A DNA stretch of 45,606 bases from Clostridiaceae bacterium (lineage in GTDB: Bacteria > Bacillota > Clostridia > DSM-8532): contig JAAYNX010000045.1 in assembly GCA_012520615.1 (NCBI GenBank), forward strand, positions 1 through 45,606, given 5' to 3'. Below the pieces are notes generated by a model, which was not told the DNA's origin, ran no database searches, and saw only the letters and a list, made by a program, of their open reading frames with translations. Each line of letters starts with the position of its first letter. The first letter of the stretch is position 1. The translations under genes and the position numbers were made by a program. Shown piece by piece: positions 1 through 8,277 of this stretch.

Positions 1-259
1 CCAGTCTGCTATTATTTGCATCATCTGATGTCTATTTTGTCATGCGGTTTTCAAGGTTCTAATTTTAATATTAAAAACTTATGTTTTTTAACAAGTATCT
101 ATTGACTTCATATAGTTAGTCTCTTTGTTTATTATTTAACAACCCTTACAGTATAAATATATCACTTGTTAAATTAATAATAAAATGATATTATCTAATA
201 ATAGTTATAGGTAAAACCTATAAGAGATTTTTATTTAGTTCAGAATTGAAGGCGATTAT
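1..259. other. AT-rich intergenic region upstream of the LysR gene
   Basis: This is a non-coding AT-rich stretch at the left window edge. The only distinct structure I see is the perfect palindrome at 205-223, described separately. No complete open frame or RNA gene was recognised, and the upstream neighbour lies outside the window. Confidence 0.5.
205..223. promoter_or_regulatory. Palindromic operator, probable LysR autoregulatory site
   Basis: The site is a perfect inverted repeat, TTATAGGT-AAA-ACCTATAA, centred about 45 bases upstream of the LysR start codon. The inner part fits the T-N11-A architecture typical of LysR-family binding sites, and such sites usually lie just upstream of the regulator gene itself. 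That this regulator binds here is inferred from motif shape and position. Confidence 0.55.
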
Positions 260-1180
260 ATGACGATAAGGCATTTAAGAATATTCATTGAAGTGGTTGA
301 TAGCGGTAAAATGAGCACTGCTGCAACAAGACTTTATATTTCTCAACCTACTGTTAGCCAAGCAATCAGAGAATTGGAACAGCATTATGGAGTACTTTTG
401 TTTGAACGCCTCAACAAGAAGTTATTTATAACGGAAAAGGGTAAGAGGCTTCTTTCCTATGCAAGAAATGTGGTTAAACAGTTTGATGATATGGAAGAAA
501 TGATGTTAACAGATAATTATGTAGAGAAAATTAGAATTGGTGCAACCATTACAGTTGGTAATTGTATTCTTGGCGAAGTAATTAAAAACTTCAAAGAAAC
601 GAATCCACACGTTGAAACATACTCCTATGTAGGTAATACAAGGGACATAGAGGAAAAACTATTAATATCTGAATTAGATATTGGCATTGTAGAAGGAAAG
701 GTTAAAAGTTCGGATTTGATTTCTATCCCTGAAGTAGATGATTTCTTGGTTCTTGTCTGCAGTACAAAGCATCCTTTTGCTAATAAAAAAACTATTAAGC
801 TAAAAGACCTGGAAAGTGAAAGATTTGCTATGAGGGAACAGGGCAGTGGAACCAGAGAGCTGTTTGAAAGATACATGCAGGAAAAAGGAATACCAATAAA
901 AATAGCTTTTGAGGGTAACAGCTCTGCTTCCATTAAAAAATCTGTTATTGATAATCAATGCTTAGCGGTAATTTCTATTCGACTGGTAGAAGAGGAAGTT
1001 AAAAGCGGAAAAATACATGTCATTCAGAATAAAGACAGTGACTGGGATAGATATTTTAACGTTGTATACCATAAAAATAAGGCTGTGACTGATGAAATGG
1101 AGAGCCTCATTGAGGTGGTAAAAAATTATAAACATGTAGATATCCTTAAAGGAATTAATACAGGGAAATTAACAAAATGA
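260..1180 (+). CDS. LysR-family transcriptional regulator
   Basis: This 306-residue protein has the standard LysR length and layout. An N-terminal winged helix-turn-helix (about residues 1-60) carries the family signature with 'STAATRLYISQPTVSQAIRELE'-type spacing. A periplasmic-binding-protein-like co-inducer domain follows (about 90-290). It resembles the CysL/CbbR-like branch of the family, but the ligand cannot be read from sequence. The neighbouring gene, on the opposite strand and ending 19 bases away, is a small YdcZ-type membrane protein, so the two are convergent and not obviously a regulator-target pair. The palindrome at 205-223 upstream suggests autoregulation. The start is ATG after GAAGGCGATTAT. 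The family call is secure; the regulon is unknown. Confidence 0.9.
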   Translation: MTIRHLRIFIEVVDSGKMSTAATRLYISQPTVSQAIRELEQHYGVLLFERLNKKLFITEKGKRLLSYARNVVKQFDDMEEMMLTDNYVEKIRIGATITVGNCILGEVIKNFKETNPHVETYSYVGNTRDIEEKLLISELDIGIVEGKVKSSDLISIPEVDDFLVLVCSTKHPFANKKTIKLKDLESERFAMREQGSGTRELFERYMQEKGIPIKIAFEGNSSASIKKSVIDNQCLAVISIRLVEEEVKSGKIHVIQNKDSDWDRYFNVVYHKNKAVTDEMESLIEVVKNYKHVDILKGINTGKLTK

Positions 1181-1198
1181 AGTACAAGTTCAGCTTTT

Positions 1199-1627
1199 CT
1201 ACTTCTTGAAAACAATAATCCCTGCAATCATAAGAGCCACGCCAATAAGCTTACTCCATTCAAAGCATATCTTTTCGGTGCCGAAAATTCCAAAAGCCTC
1301 AATTAAGCAAGAAACAACAAGTTGAGCCAATAAAATCAGCATTGTCGCATATGCCGGGCCTAAACCAGAAATACTTTTTATAACAGTGAAAGTAATAAAT
1401 GCACCGATTACACCACCGAATAAATATAATTTGTTTTCTACATTAAATACTGATAATAGGTTTTCACGGCCTGTGAAAAACCATATACTTATGCTTACGA
1501 TAAAAGCTGTTAATTGCACCCAGCTATTTGTAGCCCACATATTAGAAGAATCCATTACACGAGTGTTAAAAACGCCTTGTACACTCATTAATAACCCGGC
1601 AAGCAATGCCAATAATATACCAGCCAA
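1199..1627 (-). CDS. YdcZ-type (DUF606) DMT-superfamily small membrane protein
   Basis: This is a four- to five-helix hydrophobic protein of about 142 residues in the YdcZ/DUF606 branch of the drug/metabolite transporter superfamily. Such short proteins are half-size transporters thought to act as homo- or heterodimers; the substrate is unknown. I prefer the TTG start at 1627 over the longer frame from 1672. A perfect AGGAGG lies six bases before that TTG on the minus strand, and the shorter product begins directly with the first membrane helix (MAGILLALLAGLLMSVQGVF). Two further members of this family lie at 22885-23763 in a radical SAM operon. The gene is convergent with the LysR gene and no co-operonic partner is visible. 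Confidence 0.8.
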   Translation of the reverse strand: MAGILLALLAGLLMSVQGVFNTRVMDSSNMWATNSWVQLTAFIVSISIWFFTGRENLLSVFNVENKLYLFGGVIGAFITFTVIKSISGLGPAYATMLILLAQLVVSCLIEAFGIFGTEKICFEWSKLIGVALMIAGIIVFKK

Positions 1628-1704
1628 AGAACGCCTCCTATTAAAACGGTATTCTAGTATAGTGTTCCTCAAAAAATAAAATTAAACAATGTTTTTTAAT
1701 AATC

Positions 1705-1746
1705 TTGATTTAGGTCAATTTAGTTTCTTGATATCATTGCTAAAAT
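1705..1746 (+). promoter_or_regulatory. FNR-like box plus -10 element ahead of the metal/NO stress cassette
   Basis: TTGAT-TTAG-GTCAA at 1705-1718 matches the FNR/CRP-family consensus TTGAT-N4-ATCAA with one mismatch. A -10-like TAAAAT lies at 1741-1746. A start about seven bases after that -10 would put the box centre (1711.5) near -41.5, the classic class II activator position. The -35 region is otherwise poor, as expected for an activator-dependent promoter. This suggests oxygen- or NO-responsive control of the genes from 1794. The regulator itself is not in the window. Confidence 0.55.
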
Positions 1747-1793
1747 AAAATTGTGGAAACTGAAAATATATAAATAGGAAAGAGGGAGATAAT

Positions 1794-2096
1794 ATGTCAA
1801 CAAAATTAACATTTAACCAGGTTAAGGAAAGTCATTTTAAAACATTAGGGCAATATGTACCGATTGTAGCAAGAGTTCATGGAGGTACTCACCCGGAATT
1901 CCATGAAGTTCGCAAATTATTTGATGCAATAATTAAGAAAACAAAAGAAGCCGGATTAGAAAAACCTGAATTAAACGAAGAATTTGCACAATTAAGAAAA
2001 ATAACAGATAACTACACCGTTCCGGGTGATGTGTGCGAAAGCTATGAAGCAGTGTATAACATGTTAGCTGAATCAGATAAAGCCTATCATGCTTAG
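1794..2096 (+). CDS. Short RIC/hemerythrin-like protein (iron-sulfur cluster repair-like)
   Basis: This 100-residue protein resembles part of the RIC/ScdA/YtfE di-iron family, which helps repair iron-sulfur clusters after NO or oxidative damage. The recognisable pieces are 'RVHGGTHPEFHEV' (about residues 27-39) and 'LRKITDNYTVPGDVCESYEAVYNML' spacing near the C-terminus, which match two helices of the RIC hemerythrin domain. It is much shorter than the roughly 220-residue family. It lacks the HxxKEE-type segment and the terminal HxxLEN segment that supply several iron ligands, and it has no ScdA N-terminal domain. A di-iron site may be absent or built by oligomerisation. It has a good RBS (AGAGGGAGATAAT) and is 56 bases before a P-type ATPase behind an FNR-like box. 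The family link is fairly sure; the activity is not. Confidence 0.65.
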   Translation: MSTKLTFNQVKESHFKTLGQYVPIVARVHGGTHPEFHEVRKLFDAIIKKTKEAGLEKPELNEEFAQLRKITDNYTVPGDVCESYEAVYNMLAESDKAYHA

Positions 2097-2152
2097 GTAG
2101 AAAATTAAAAGAATTACCCCGTACCTCAATATTGAATAAAGAAGGTGATGAA

Positions 2153-4006
2153 ATGATTCAGAGGTTTATATTAGGTAAGAAAAATCACATAACATTAGTA
2201 AGTGCAGTTTTAATTGCAATTGCATTTATTAATAAGTGGACAATCGGCAATATGGGTATATTTATTTGGTCGCTGGTTATTGCCTCTGTTTTAGGTGTTG
2301 CACCTATTGTAATCCAAGCGTATCAAGCATTAAAAGTGAAAGTTGTCAGTATCGATGTTTTAGTAACCCTTGCAGTTGTCGGAGCTTTTGCAATCAAGAA
2401 TTTTGAAGAATCGGCGATAGTTACATTCCTATTCCTATTTGGAGCTTATCTGGAACAACGTACCTTGAATAAAACGCGCTCAGCAATTAAAGAATTAACT
2501 CAAATGGCGCCGGAAAGTGCTTTAAAGCAAATGGAAAACGGTGAATTTGAAGAGGTAGAAGTAGATGAAGTCGATGTGGGAGACATTTTACTTGTTAAAA
2601 CTGGTGCAAAAGTGCCTGTTGACGGCACGGTTTTAACAGGGGAAGGGCATATTAATGAAGCCAGTATAACCGGTGAATCTGTTCCGGTAAGCAAGAAAAA
2701 AGACTCACAGGTTTATGCCGGAACCATATTAGAAAATGGAACTATTCAGATAGTGGCTGATCGTGTAGGCGAAGATACTACTTTCGGTAGAATTATTGAA
2801 TTAGTTGAAGAGGCACAGGACTCAAAATCAGAAGCAGAACGTTTCATTGATAGATTTTCTAAATACTACACTCCGGCTGTACTAGTTCTTTCTGTTATTG
2901 TATGGTTGTTTTCACAAGATATTGAGCTAGCAGTTATAATATTAGTTCTGGGATGCCCGGGAGCACTTGTTATCGGTGTGCCAGTTTCAAACGTCGCCGG
3001 TATTGGCAATGGTGCAAGACACGGTGTTCTCCTAAAAGGCAGTGAAGTTATCAACGATTTTAGTAAGGTTGATACAATAGTATTTGACAAAACAGGTACA
3101 TTGACAATAGGAAATCCTAAAGTGGCAGACACAGAAATTTATACGGATAACGCTGATGAAGTATTAAGTTACCTAGCAAGTGTTGAAAATGAATCAGATC
3201 ATCCTTTAGCAAAAGCAGTTGTAGAGCATATTGGAGATACAAAGCTTTATACGGTTGAAAACACAGATGTTGTAAAAGGTGGAGGAATTGTCGCCTATGT
3301 TGACAGTCATAGAGTTGCAGTGGGAAATGTTGCGCTGATGGAACAGGAAAATGTACCTCTGGATGAAAAAGCTCGTGCCGATATTGCTAGATTCGAAAAA
3401 ACTGGAAACTCTCTTGTTTTAACATCAGTAGACGGTCAATTGAAAGCGCTAATGGGTATTCGTGATCAAATCCGTCCGGGAGTAAAAGCAGACCTTCAAA
3501 AGCTTAAAAAAATGGGGGTTAAGAGCCTAGTAGTTCTTTCGGGAGATAATCAGGGAACCGTTGATTTAGTAGCACGAGAACTTGGACTTACAGAAGCTCA
3601 TGGGCACATGTTACCGGAAGATAAATCAGCATATATTAAAGGATTGCAAGCTAAAGGAAAAATTGTCGCATTCGTCGGAGATGGGGTAAATGATAGTCCT
3701 TCACTGGCGCTGGCACAAATCGGTATTGCTATGGGGAGCGGTACAGACGTTGCAATTGAAACTTCTGATGTTGTCTTGATGAATTCAGATTTCAGTCGCT
3801 TACCGCATGCGTTAGGTTTAACAAAAGCGACGGCTAATAATATGCGACAAAACATATTTATAGCAGTTGGAGTTGTGTTAACTTTACTTGCCAGTGTATT
3901 CTTCAGTGAATGGATGAATATGTCAATAGGTATGCTGGTACATGAAGCAAGTATATTAGCCGTTATATTAAATGGTATGAGACTACTTAGGTACAAATTA
4001 AGATAA
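2153..4006 (+). CDS. P1B-type heavy-metal-translocating ATPase with a CPG motif
   Basis: This 617-residue membrane ATPase would pump a transition metal across the cytoplasmic membrane. It has N-terminal membrane helices without any N-terminal metal-binding domain and an actuator TGES. The membrane motif is Cys268-Pro-Gly, followed by the phosphorylation site DKTGT (Asp312), the P1B-specific SDHPLAKA His-Pro motif, the hinge GDGVNDSPSLA, and two C-terminal helices. The CPx motif of Cu and Zn/Cd pumps is normally CPC, so loss of the second cysteine makes metal specificity unclear. ATG at 2153 follows AAGGTGATGAA and is preferred to the in-frame TTG at 2132. The HMA protein just downstream (4058) probably replaces the missing N-terminal metal domain. 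The family is certain; the metal (Cu, Zn, Fe, Co) is not. Confidence 0.88.
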   Translation: MIQRFILGKKNHITLVSAVLIAIAFINKWTIGNMGIFIWSLVIASVLGVAPIVIQAYQALKVKVVSIDVLVTLAVVGAFAIKNFEESAIVTFLFLFGAYLEQRTLNKTRSAIKELTQMAPESALKQMENGEFEEVEVDEVDVGDILLVKTGAKVPVDGTVLTGEGHINEASITGESVPVSKKKDSQVYAGTILENGTIQIVADRVGEDTTFGRIIELVEEAQDSKSEAERFIDRFSKYYTPAVLVLSVIVWLFSQDIELAVIILVLGCPGALVIGVPVSNVAGIGNGARHGVLLKGSEVINDFSKVDTIVFDKTGTLTIGNPKVADTEIYTDNADEVLSYLASVENESDHPLAKAVVEHIGDTKLYTVENTDVVKGGGIVAYVDSHRVAVGNVALMEQENVPLDEKARADIARFEKTGNSLVLTSVDGQLKALMGIRDQIRPGVKADLQKLKKMGVKSLVVLSGDNQGTVDLVARELGLTEAHGHMLPEDKSAYIKGLQAKGKIVAFVGDGVNDSPSLALAQIGIAMGSGTDVAIETSDVVLMNSDFSRLPHALGLTKATANNMRQNIFIAVGVVLTLLASVFFSEWMNMSIGMLVHEASILAVILNGMRLLRYKLR

Positions 4007-4057
4007 CATATTAAATATGTTTAAATAAATAATTAAAAGAAAGAGGAGCGATGAAAA

Positions 4058-4291
4058 ATGAAGAAAGCAACTATTCAATTAGAAACATTCACATGTCCAT
4101 CCTGTATGCAAAAAATCGACAACGCAGTAAAATCAGTAGAAGGCGTAGATAAGGAAAGCGTAAATGTGATGTTTAACTCAAGTAAAGCAAAATTAAACTT
4201 TGATGAAGAAAAGACATCAATCGAAAAAATTGAAAATGCAATTACTGCATTAGGTTATGAAGTAAAAAAATCTCTAGTAAAAGATTTATAG
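4058..4291 (+). CDS. HMA-domain metallochaperone (CopZ-like)
   Basis: This is a single heavy-metal-associated domain of 77 residues with the ferredoxin-like pattern of CopZ and of the N-terminal domains of metal ATPases. The metal motif near residues 11-15 reads TCPSC, against the usual MxCxxC, so the two cysteines are kept and the residue between them is Pro-Ser. It lies 51 bases after the ATPase gene, which has no HMA domain of its own, so the two probably work together as chaperone and pump. The RBS is AGAGGAGCGATGAAAA. It is the last gene of the cassette before a probable terminator. Confidence 0.8.
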   Translation: MKKATIQLETFTCPSCMQKIDNAVKSVEGVDKESVNVMFNSSKAKLNFDEEKTSIEKIENAITALGYEVKKSLVKDL

Positions 4292-4307
4292 AATATGATG
4301 CTTAATA

Positions 4308-4370
4308 ATAATCAAACCGACCTTTGTATGTTAGACCTATAATCTAGCATTCAGGGCCGGTTTTTCTTTT
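4308..4370 (+). terminator. Probable rho-independent terminator after the metal cassette
   Basis: AAACCGACC and GGCCGGTTT can pair over nine bases with one mismatch, and the 3' arm runs into TTTTTCTTTT. The loop is long (about 35 bases), so the structure is less certain than the terminators further along. Its position between the HMA gene and the prenyltransferase gene fits. Confidence 0.5.
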
Positions 4371-4502
4371 GTGCCAGATTGTCTAAAAACCTATTTTCCT
4401 AAAATTAGAGCGGTATTATATACAAGTATCCTAGGAATTGTTTATAAGATGTTTCTCATGGTTAAAATAATTGGTAAAGTGTTTTTTAAGTGGAGGCGAG
4501 AA

Positions 4503-5135
4503 ATGGAATCATTTAAAAGAATACCTGCACATATTGGCATAATACCCGACGGAAACAGAAGATGGGCGGAGCAAAACGGGTTCCAAAAAAAAGATGGGTA
4601 TCAGCATGGTATTTGGCCGGGCTTTGAGCTTTACAAGATTATGATTCAATATGGCATAAAGGAAGCAACATTTTATGGGTTCACCAAGGACAATAATAAA
4701 AGAGAAATGAAACAGCGAGAAGCTTTTACAAAAGCATGTGTGGAGGCTGTCAAACTATTAGAGGATCGAGATGCGAATTTACTGATTATCGGTAATACAG
4801 ATTCCAAAGCATTTCCACCCGAATTATATAAGTATGCCAATAAAAGAGTCCATTTTGGGCGGGGTTTAATAAATATCAATTTCCTTGTAAATTATGATTG
4901 GGAGTGGGATTTAAATAGTCTGATTAATAATAAGCGTTTAGCATCCTATGATATCCCTAGGATTGATTTAATCATAAGATGGGGAGGACGCAGAAGGTTA
5001 AGCGGCTTTTTGCCCGCCCAGTCTGTCTATGCAGACTTCTACATTATTGATGATTATTGGCCAAGTTATAATGAGAGACATTTTCTTGAAGCTATGAGAT
5101 GGTATCAAAATTGCGATGTGACGCTGGGAGGCTGA
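4503..5135 (+). CDS. Divergent cis-prenyltransferase (undecaprenyl diphosphate synthase-like)
   Basis: This 210-residue protein belongs to the cis-prenyl chain elongating enzymes, which add isopentenyl units to an allylic diphosphate. The catalytic-aspartate motif is clear (PDGNRRWA, Asp16). The C-terminal IPP-binding motif is kept but altered: RWGGRRRLSGFLPAQSVYAD stands where UppS normally has RTSGEQRLSNFLLWQxAYAE, so the metal-binding Glu is Asp. The mid-region AFSTENWKRP is replaced by GFTKDNNKRE. The protein is also shorter than UppS (about 230-250). I chose ATG 4503 because GGAGGCGAGAA precedes it; an upstream in-frame GTG (4371) lies in the terminator. It is monocistronic and not next to cdsA or frr as a housekeeping uppS would be. 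Product chain length and role are unknown; it may be a specialised paralogue. Confidence 0.75.
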   Translation: MESFKRIPAHIGIIPDGNRRWAEQNGFQKKDGYQHGIWPGFELYKIMIQYGIKEATFYGFTKDNNKREMKQREAFTKACVEAVKLLEDRDANLLIIGNTDSKAFPPELYKYANKRVHFGRGLININFLVNYDWEWDLNSLINNKRLASYDIPRIDLIIRWGGRRRLSGFLPAQSVYADFYIIDDYWPSYNERHFLEAMRWYQNCDVTLGG

Positions 5136-5469
5136 AAAGCTATTACAGCGTTATATTGTAGTCCCTATTTGCATATAAAAAAATTAATTCCATTTTATAA
5201 GATTGTAGTTTTATAGTAAGTTGTTTTTATGGTATTATACAATTATGATCCTTTTTTCTCGCCGAGAATTTAATGTTGGAAGAACGGTTAAACTCAAATG
5301 TATTATCGGTGTAAACAGAAGAATATCTTTATACGTGATATAAAAATTTTGCAATAGTATATGTAGAATTTTTATATGAATCAATCTAAGTGATTTTATG
5401 AACATAAAACAAATCTAAATAACAATAACATACGAATACAAAAAATAAATTGTATTGGAGTGATAGTAT
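5136..5469 (+). other. Intergenic region before the opine-dehydrogenase operon
   Basis: This is 334 bases of AT-rich sequence without a credible gene. It contains a plausible sigma-A-type promoter, TTGCAA (5349-5354), 17-base spacer, TTATAT (5372-5377), about 90 bases before the first gene. I looked for a cobalamin riboswitch because the second gene is B12-binding, and saw no recognisable B12 box. Confidence 0.4.
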
Positions 5470-6597
5470 TTGGTATCACAAAAAGAAAAAAAAGAATACA
5501 AATTTGCTGTGTTGGGCGCAGGGCACGGTGGAACTGCTATGTCCGGGCATCTTTCTCTGTGCGGCATTGATGTGAGTTTATATAATCGCGGGGAAGACAG
5601 AATTAGAGCAATCAAAGTAGGAAGAGGAATCGAAATTATTTCGAACAGTGATAGTATTCCCCATGGGTTTGCAGAGCTGAAAATTATTACTACGAATATT
5701 GCTGAGGCTATTCAGGGAAGGGATGTCTTAATGGTTGTGCTCCCTGCGACAGGTCATAAGTTTATTGCTGAACAGCTTGTACCACACCTTGTAGATGACC
5801 AGATCATTGTTCTCAATCCGGGAAGAACGGGAGGGGCCCTTGAGGTTTTGAACATATTAAAAGAACAAGGTTGCAAAGCCGATGTTGTTGTGTGTGAAGC
5901 GCAGACTCTTCTTTATGCCAGTCGCTCAATTAATCCGGCCCAAACCCAAATCTTCCGCATTAAAAACAGCGTTCCGGTAGCAGCTATTCCGTCACATCGG
6001 ACCCCTGAAGTAATTAAAGTGCTTCGTACAGCATTGCCGCAGTTTATACCCGGTGATAATGTTATAAAGACCAGCATTAATAACATCGGTTCAATTTTTC
6101 ATCCGGCAGTCACTGTGCTAAATGCAGGGAGAATAGAAAGCACTAATGGTGATTTTGAATATTATACAGAAGGTATAACTCCATCAGTTGCATTGATACT
6201 GGAAAAAATGGACAGAGAGAGGGTTTGTGTTGCCGAGGCTCTGGGATTTCAGGCTATGACAGCTCGAGAATGGTTGTATATAGCTTACGATGCGGCAGGG
6301 CGCACGCTTTACGAGGCAATGCGTAATAATCGTGGTTACGATGGCATTATGGCCCCAAAGACAGTCATGCATAGGTATATTACAGAGGATATTCCAATGA
6401 GCTTAGTTCCCATTGCATCTCTTGGTAGATTTTGCGGTGTACCTACCCCCACCATTGATTCAATTATTTTGATGGGATCCATCCTCCACGAAACGGATTA
6501 TTGGGAAAGTGGGCGAACAGTTGAACGGATGGGGCTTGCTGGAATGACTTTACGAGAAATCCGCAGCTTTATTACAGAGGGCAAGAAATACAATTAA
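5470..6597 (+). CDS. NAD(P)-dependent opine (octopine/nopaline) dehydrogenase family protein
   Basis: This 375-residue enzyme has the two-domain octopine/nopaline dehydrogenase fold. The N-terminal Rossmann domain carries a GxGxxG motif (Gly16-Ala-Gly18-His-Gly20-Gly21). The C-terminal domain contains the family's His region, 'NIGSIFHPAVTVLNAGRIE' (about residues 200-218). Family members reductively condense, or oxidatively split, an amino acid and a 2-oxo acid. The exact opine cannot be read. The start is TTG, preceded by TTGGAGTGATAGTA at good spacing; no in-frame ATG fits better. It heads a tight operon with a B12-binding protein 14 bases downstream and an aldo/keto reductase. The family is confident and the substrate unknown. 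Confidence 0.85.
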   Translation: MVSQKEKKEYKFAVLGAGHGGTAMSGHLSLCGIDVSLYNRGEDRIRAIKVGRGIEIISNSDSIPHGFAELKIITTNIAEAIQGRDVLMVVLPATGHKFIAEQLVPHLVDDQIIVLNPGRTGGALEVLNILKEQGCKADVVVCEAQTLLYASRSINPAQTQIFRIKNSVPVAAIPSHRTPEVIKVLRTALPQFIPGDNVIKTSINNIGSIFHPAVTVLNAGRIESTNGDFEYYTEGITPSVALILEKMDRERVCVAEALGFQAMTAREWLYIAYDAAGRTLYEAMRNNRGYDGIMAPKTVMHRYITEDIPMSLVPIASLGRFCGVPTPTIDSIILMGSILHETDYWESGRTVERMGLAGMTLREIRSFITEGKKYN

Positions 6598-6611
6598 AGG
6601 GGAGATCGACC

Positions 6612-8258
6612 ATGAAAGGAAAAATTATTGCAGGAGCAATAGGAAACTGCGTTCATGTCGCCGGCGTGGTTAGATTTCTGAAGTTGGCCGAAGAAATGGG
6701 TTACGAGACACGGTTTCTAGGTGCGGCTGTTCCAGTTGACGAATTTATACGTGAGATTCGAGCTTTTGAGCCTGATATCATTGGTTTGAGCTATCGGTTA
6801 ACTCCAGAGGTGGCTGAAAAGCTTCTTCAGGATTTCAAGATGAAAATTGGTGAGGATGCGCTTTGTAAATACCGATTCGGATTTGGAGGAACTCCCCCGG
6901 TCTGCCGGGTTGCAGAAGAAACAGGAATATTTGAGCGCTGTTTTACGGGGTTAGAAAACACCTCAAAGGTTATGGAGTTTTTAGGATACAGGCAAGGCGC
7001 CTGTGTGATAAAGCAGAATTGTGATAACCTGATTGAAAGGATGAAAGCAGCAAAGCCTACACCCTTACTCAGACATCATTTCGGCCTTCCCAATCTGGAA
7101 AAGACCATACAGGGAATACGCAAGATCGCCGAGGCTGATGTCCTAGATATTATTTCTATAGCACCGGACCAGAACGCTCAGGAATCTTTCTTCAGACCGG
7201 AAGAAATGGATCCTATGCAAAGCGGCGCCGGTGGTGTCCCGATACGTCAAAGGGATGACTTAATTCGATTTAAAGAAGCGAGCCGGGCAGGAAACTTTCC
7301 CATGCTTCGTATTTATAGCGGTACTAGAGACTTGGTATCATGGGCCGAGCTTTCTAAAGAGACTATTAACAATGCTTGGGGAGCTGTGCCTCTTTGCTGG
7401 TATAGTGTGCTTGACGGTAGGTCAAAACGCATTCCTGAAAGGGCTATACATGAAAACCAGGAAACAATGCGGTGGTACGGGAAAAACGGTATTCCGCTAG
7501 AAGTAAACGAAGCTCACCACTGGAGCCTTCGGGATGCCCATGATGCCATCGCTGTTGTCATGGCGTACTTGGCAGCTTACAACGCAAAAGCTATGGGGGT
7601 CAGGCACTATGTGGCTCAATATATGTTCAATTCGCCGCCCATGATATCACCGGCTATGGATTTGGCGAAGATGCTGGCTAAAATTCAGCTTATAGAATCA
7701 CTACACGACGAAAACTTTACTTCATATAGACAAGTGCGAGCAGGACTGCTCCATCTCTCTCCCAGAGAGAATGTTGCAAAAGGTCAGTTGGCTGCTTCCA
7801 CTGTGCATGCACTCCAGATTAAGCCCGATATTATCCATGTGGTTGGATATTGCGAAGGTGACCATGCTGCAGAGGCTGCTGATGTGATTGAAAGCTGCGA
7901 AATTGTTCAAGGCGTTATTCAAAATTGTGTTACTGGCAATGCCGATTCTAAAGCGGACCCCATAGTAATTGCCAGGAGGGATGAGCTTTTAAGTGAAGCT
8001 TCGGTTATTTTGAATGCCATCGCACAATTGAGCAAGAGAATCGGAAATCCTCAAACAGGAGATCCTTTAACAAATCCTGTGGTATTAGCCGAAGCTATAA
8101 GGGTTGGAATACTGGATGCACCACATTTAAAAGGAAACCCTTACGCTTCGGGCCGATTAGAAACTCGCTGCATAGACGGCGGAATAGATGCATGGAGCCA
8201 TAAGGACGGAAAGAGGCTATTTGAGAAAGAAAGGTTATATGAGTTTATTAATAATTAA
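6612..8258 (+). CDS. Cobalamin-binding, mutase-like protein (fused B12 and large domains)
   Basis: This 548-residue protein has an N-terminal B12-binding Rossmann-like domain (about residues 1-125), followed by a large domain that looks like a TIM barrel of the glutamate-mutase large-subunit type (about 160-540). In the B12 motif DxHxxG the His is kept (His15 in NCVHVAG) but the first Asp is Cys13. His15 is therefore still available as lower cobalt ligand, though its hydrogen-bond partner is lost. In glutamate mutase the two parts are separate proteins; here they are one chain in the order small-large. The assignment of the C-terminal domain rests on overall appearance and is less certain. 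The RBS is AAAGGGGAGATCGACC. It sits between an opine dehydrogenase and an aldo/keto reductase, implying a shared catabolic or biosynthetic pathway for an amino-acid derivative. Confidence 0.65.
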   Translation: MKGKIIAGAIGNCVHVAGVVRFLKLAEEMGYETRFLGAAVPVDEFIREIRAFEPDIIGLSYRLTPEVAEKLLQDFKMKIGEDALCKYRFGFGGTPPVCRVAEETGIFERCFTGLENTSKVMEFLGYRQGACVIKQNCDNLIERMKAAKPTPLLRHHFGLPNLEKTIQGIRKIAEADVLDIISIAPDQNAQESFFRPEEMDPMQSGAGGVPIRQRDDLIRFKEASRAGNFPMLRIYSGTRDLVSWAELSKETINNAWGAVPLCWYSVLDGRSKRIPERAIHENQETMRWYGKNGIPLEVNEAHHWSLRDAHDAIAVVMAYLAAYNAKAMGVRHYVAQYMFNSPPMISPAMDLAKMLAKIQLIESLHDENFTSYRQVRAGLLHLSPRENVAKGQLAASTVHALQIKPDIIHVVGYCEGDHAAEAADVIESCEIVQGVIQNCVTGNADSKADPIVIARRDELLSEASVILNAIAQLSKRIGNPQTGDPLTNPVVLAEAIRVGILDAPHLKGNPYASGRLETRCIDGGIDAWSHKDGKRLFEKERLYEFINN

Positions 8259-8277
8259 TTAAGTGAGGTACAAAAGT

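Noticed and set aside
4371-4502. GTG-started N-terminal extension of the cis-prenyltransferase
   Set aside because: The GTG lies within the terminator tail of the previous cassette, and a good RBS precedes ATG 4503, where homology starts.
5136-5469. Cobalamin riboswitch before the B12-linked operon
   Set aside because: I saw no B12 box or conserved core; only a plain promoter could be supported.
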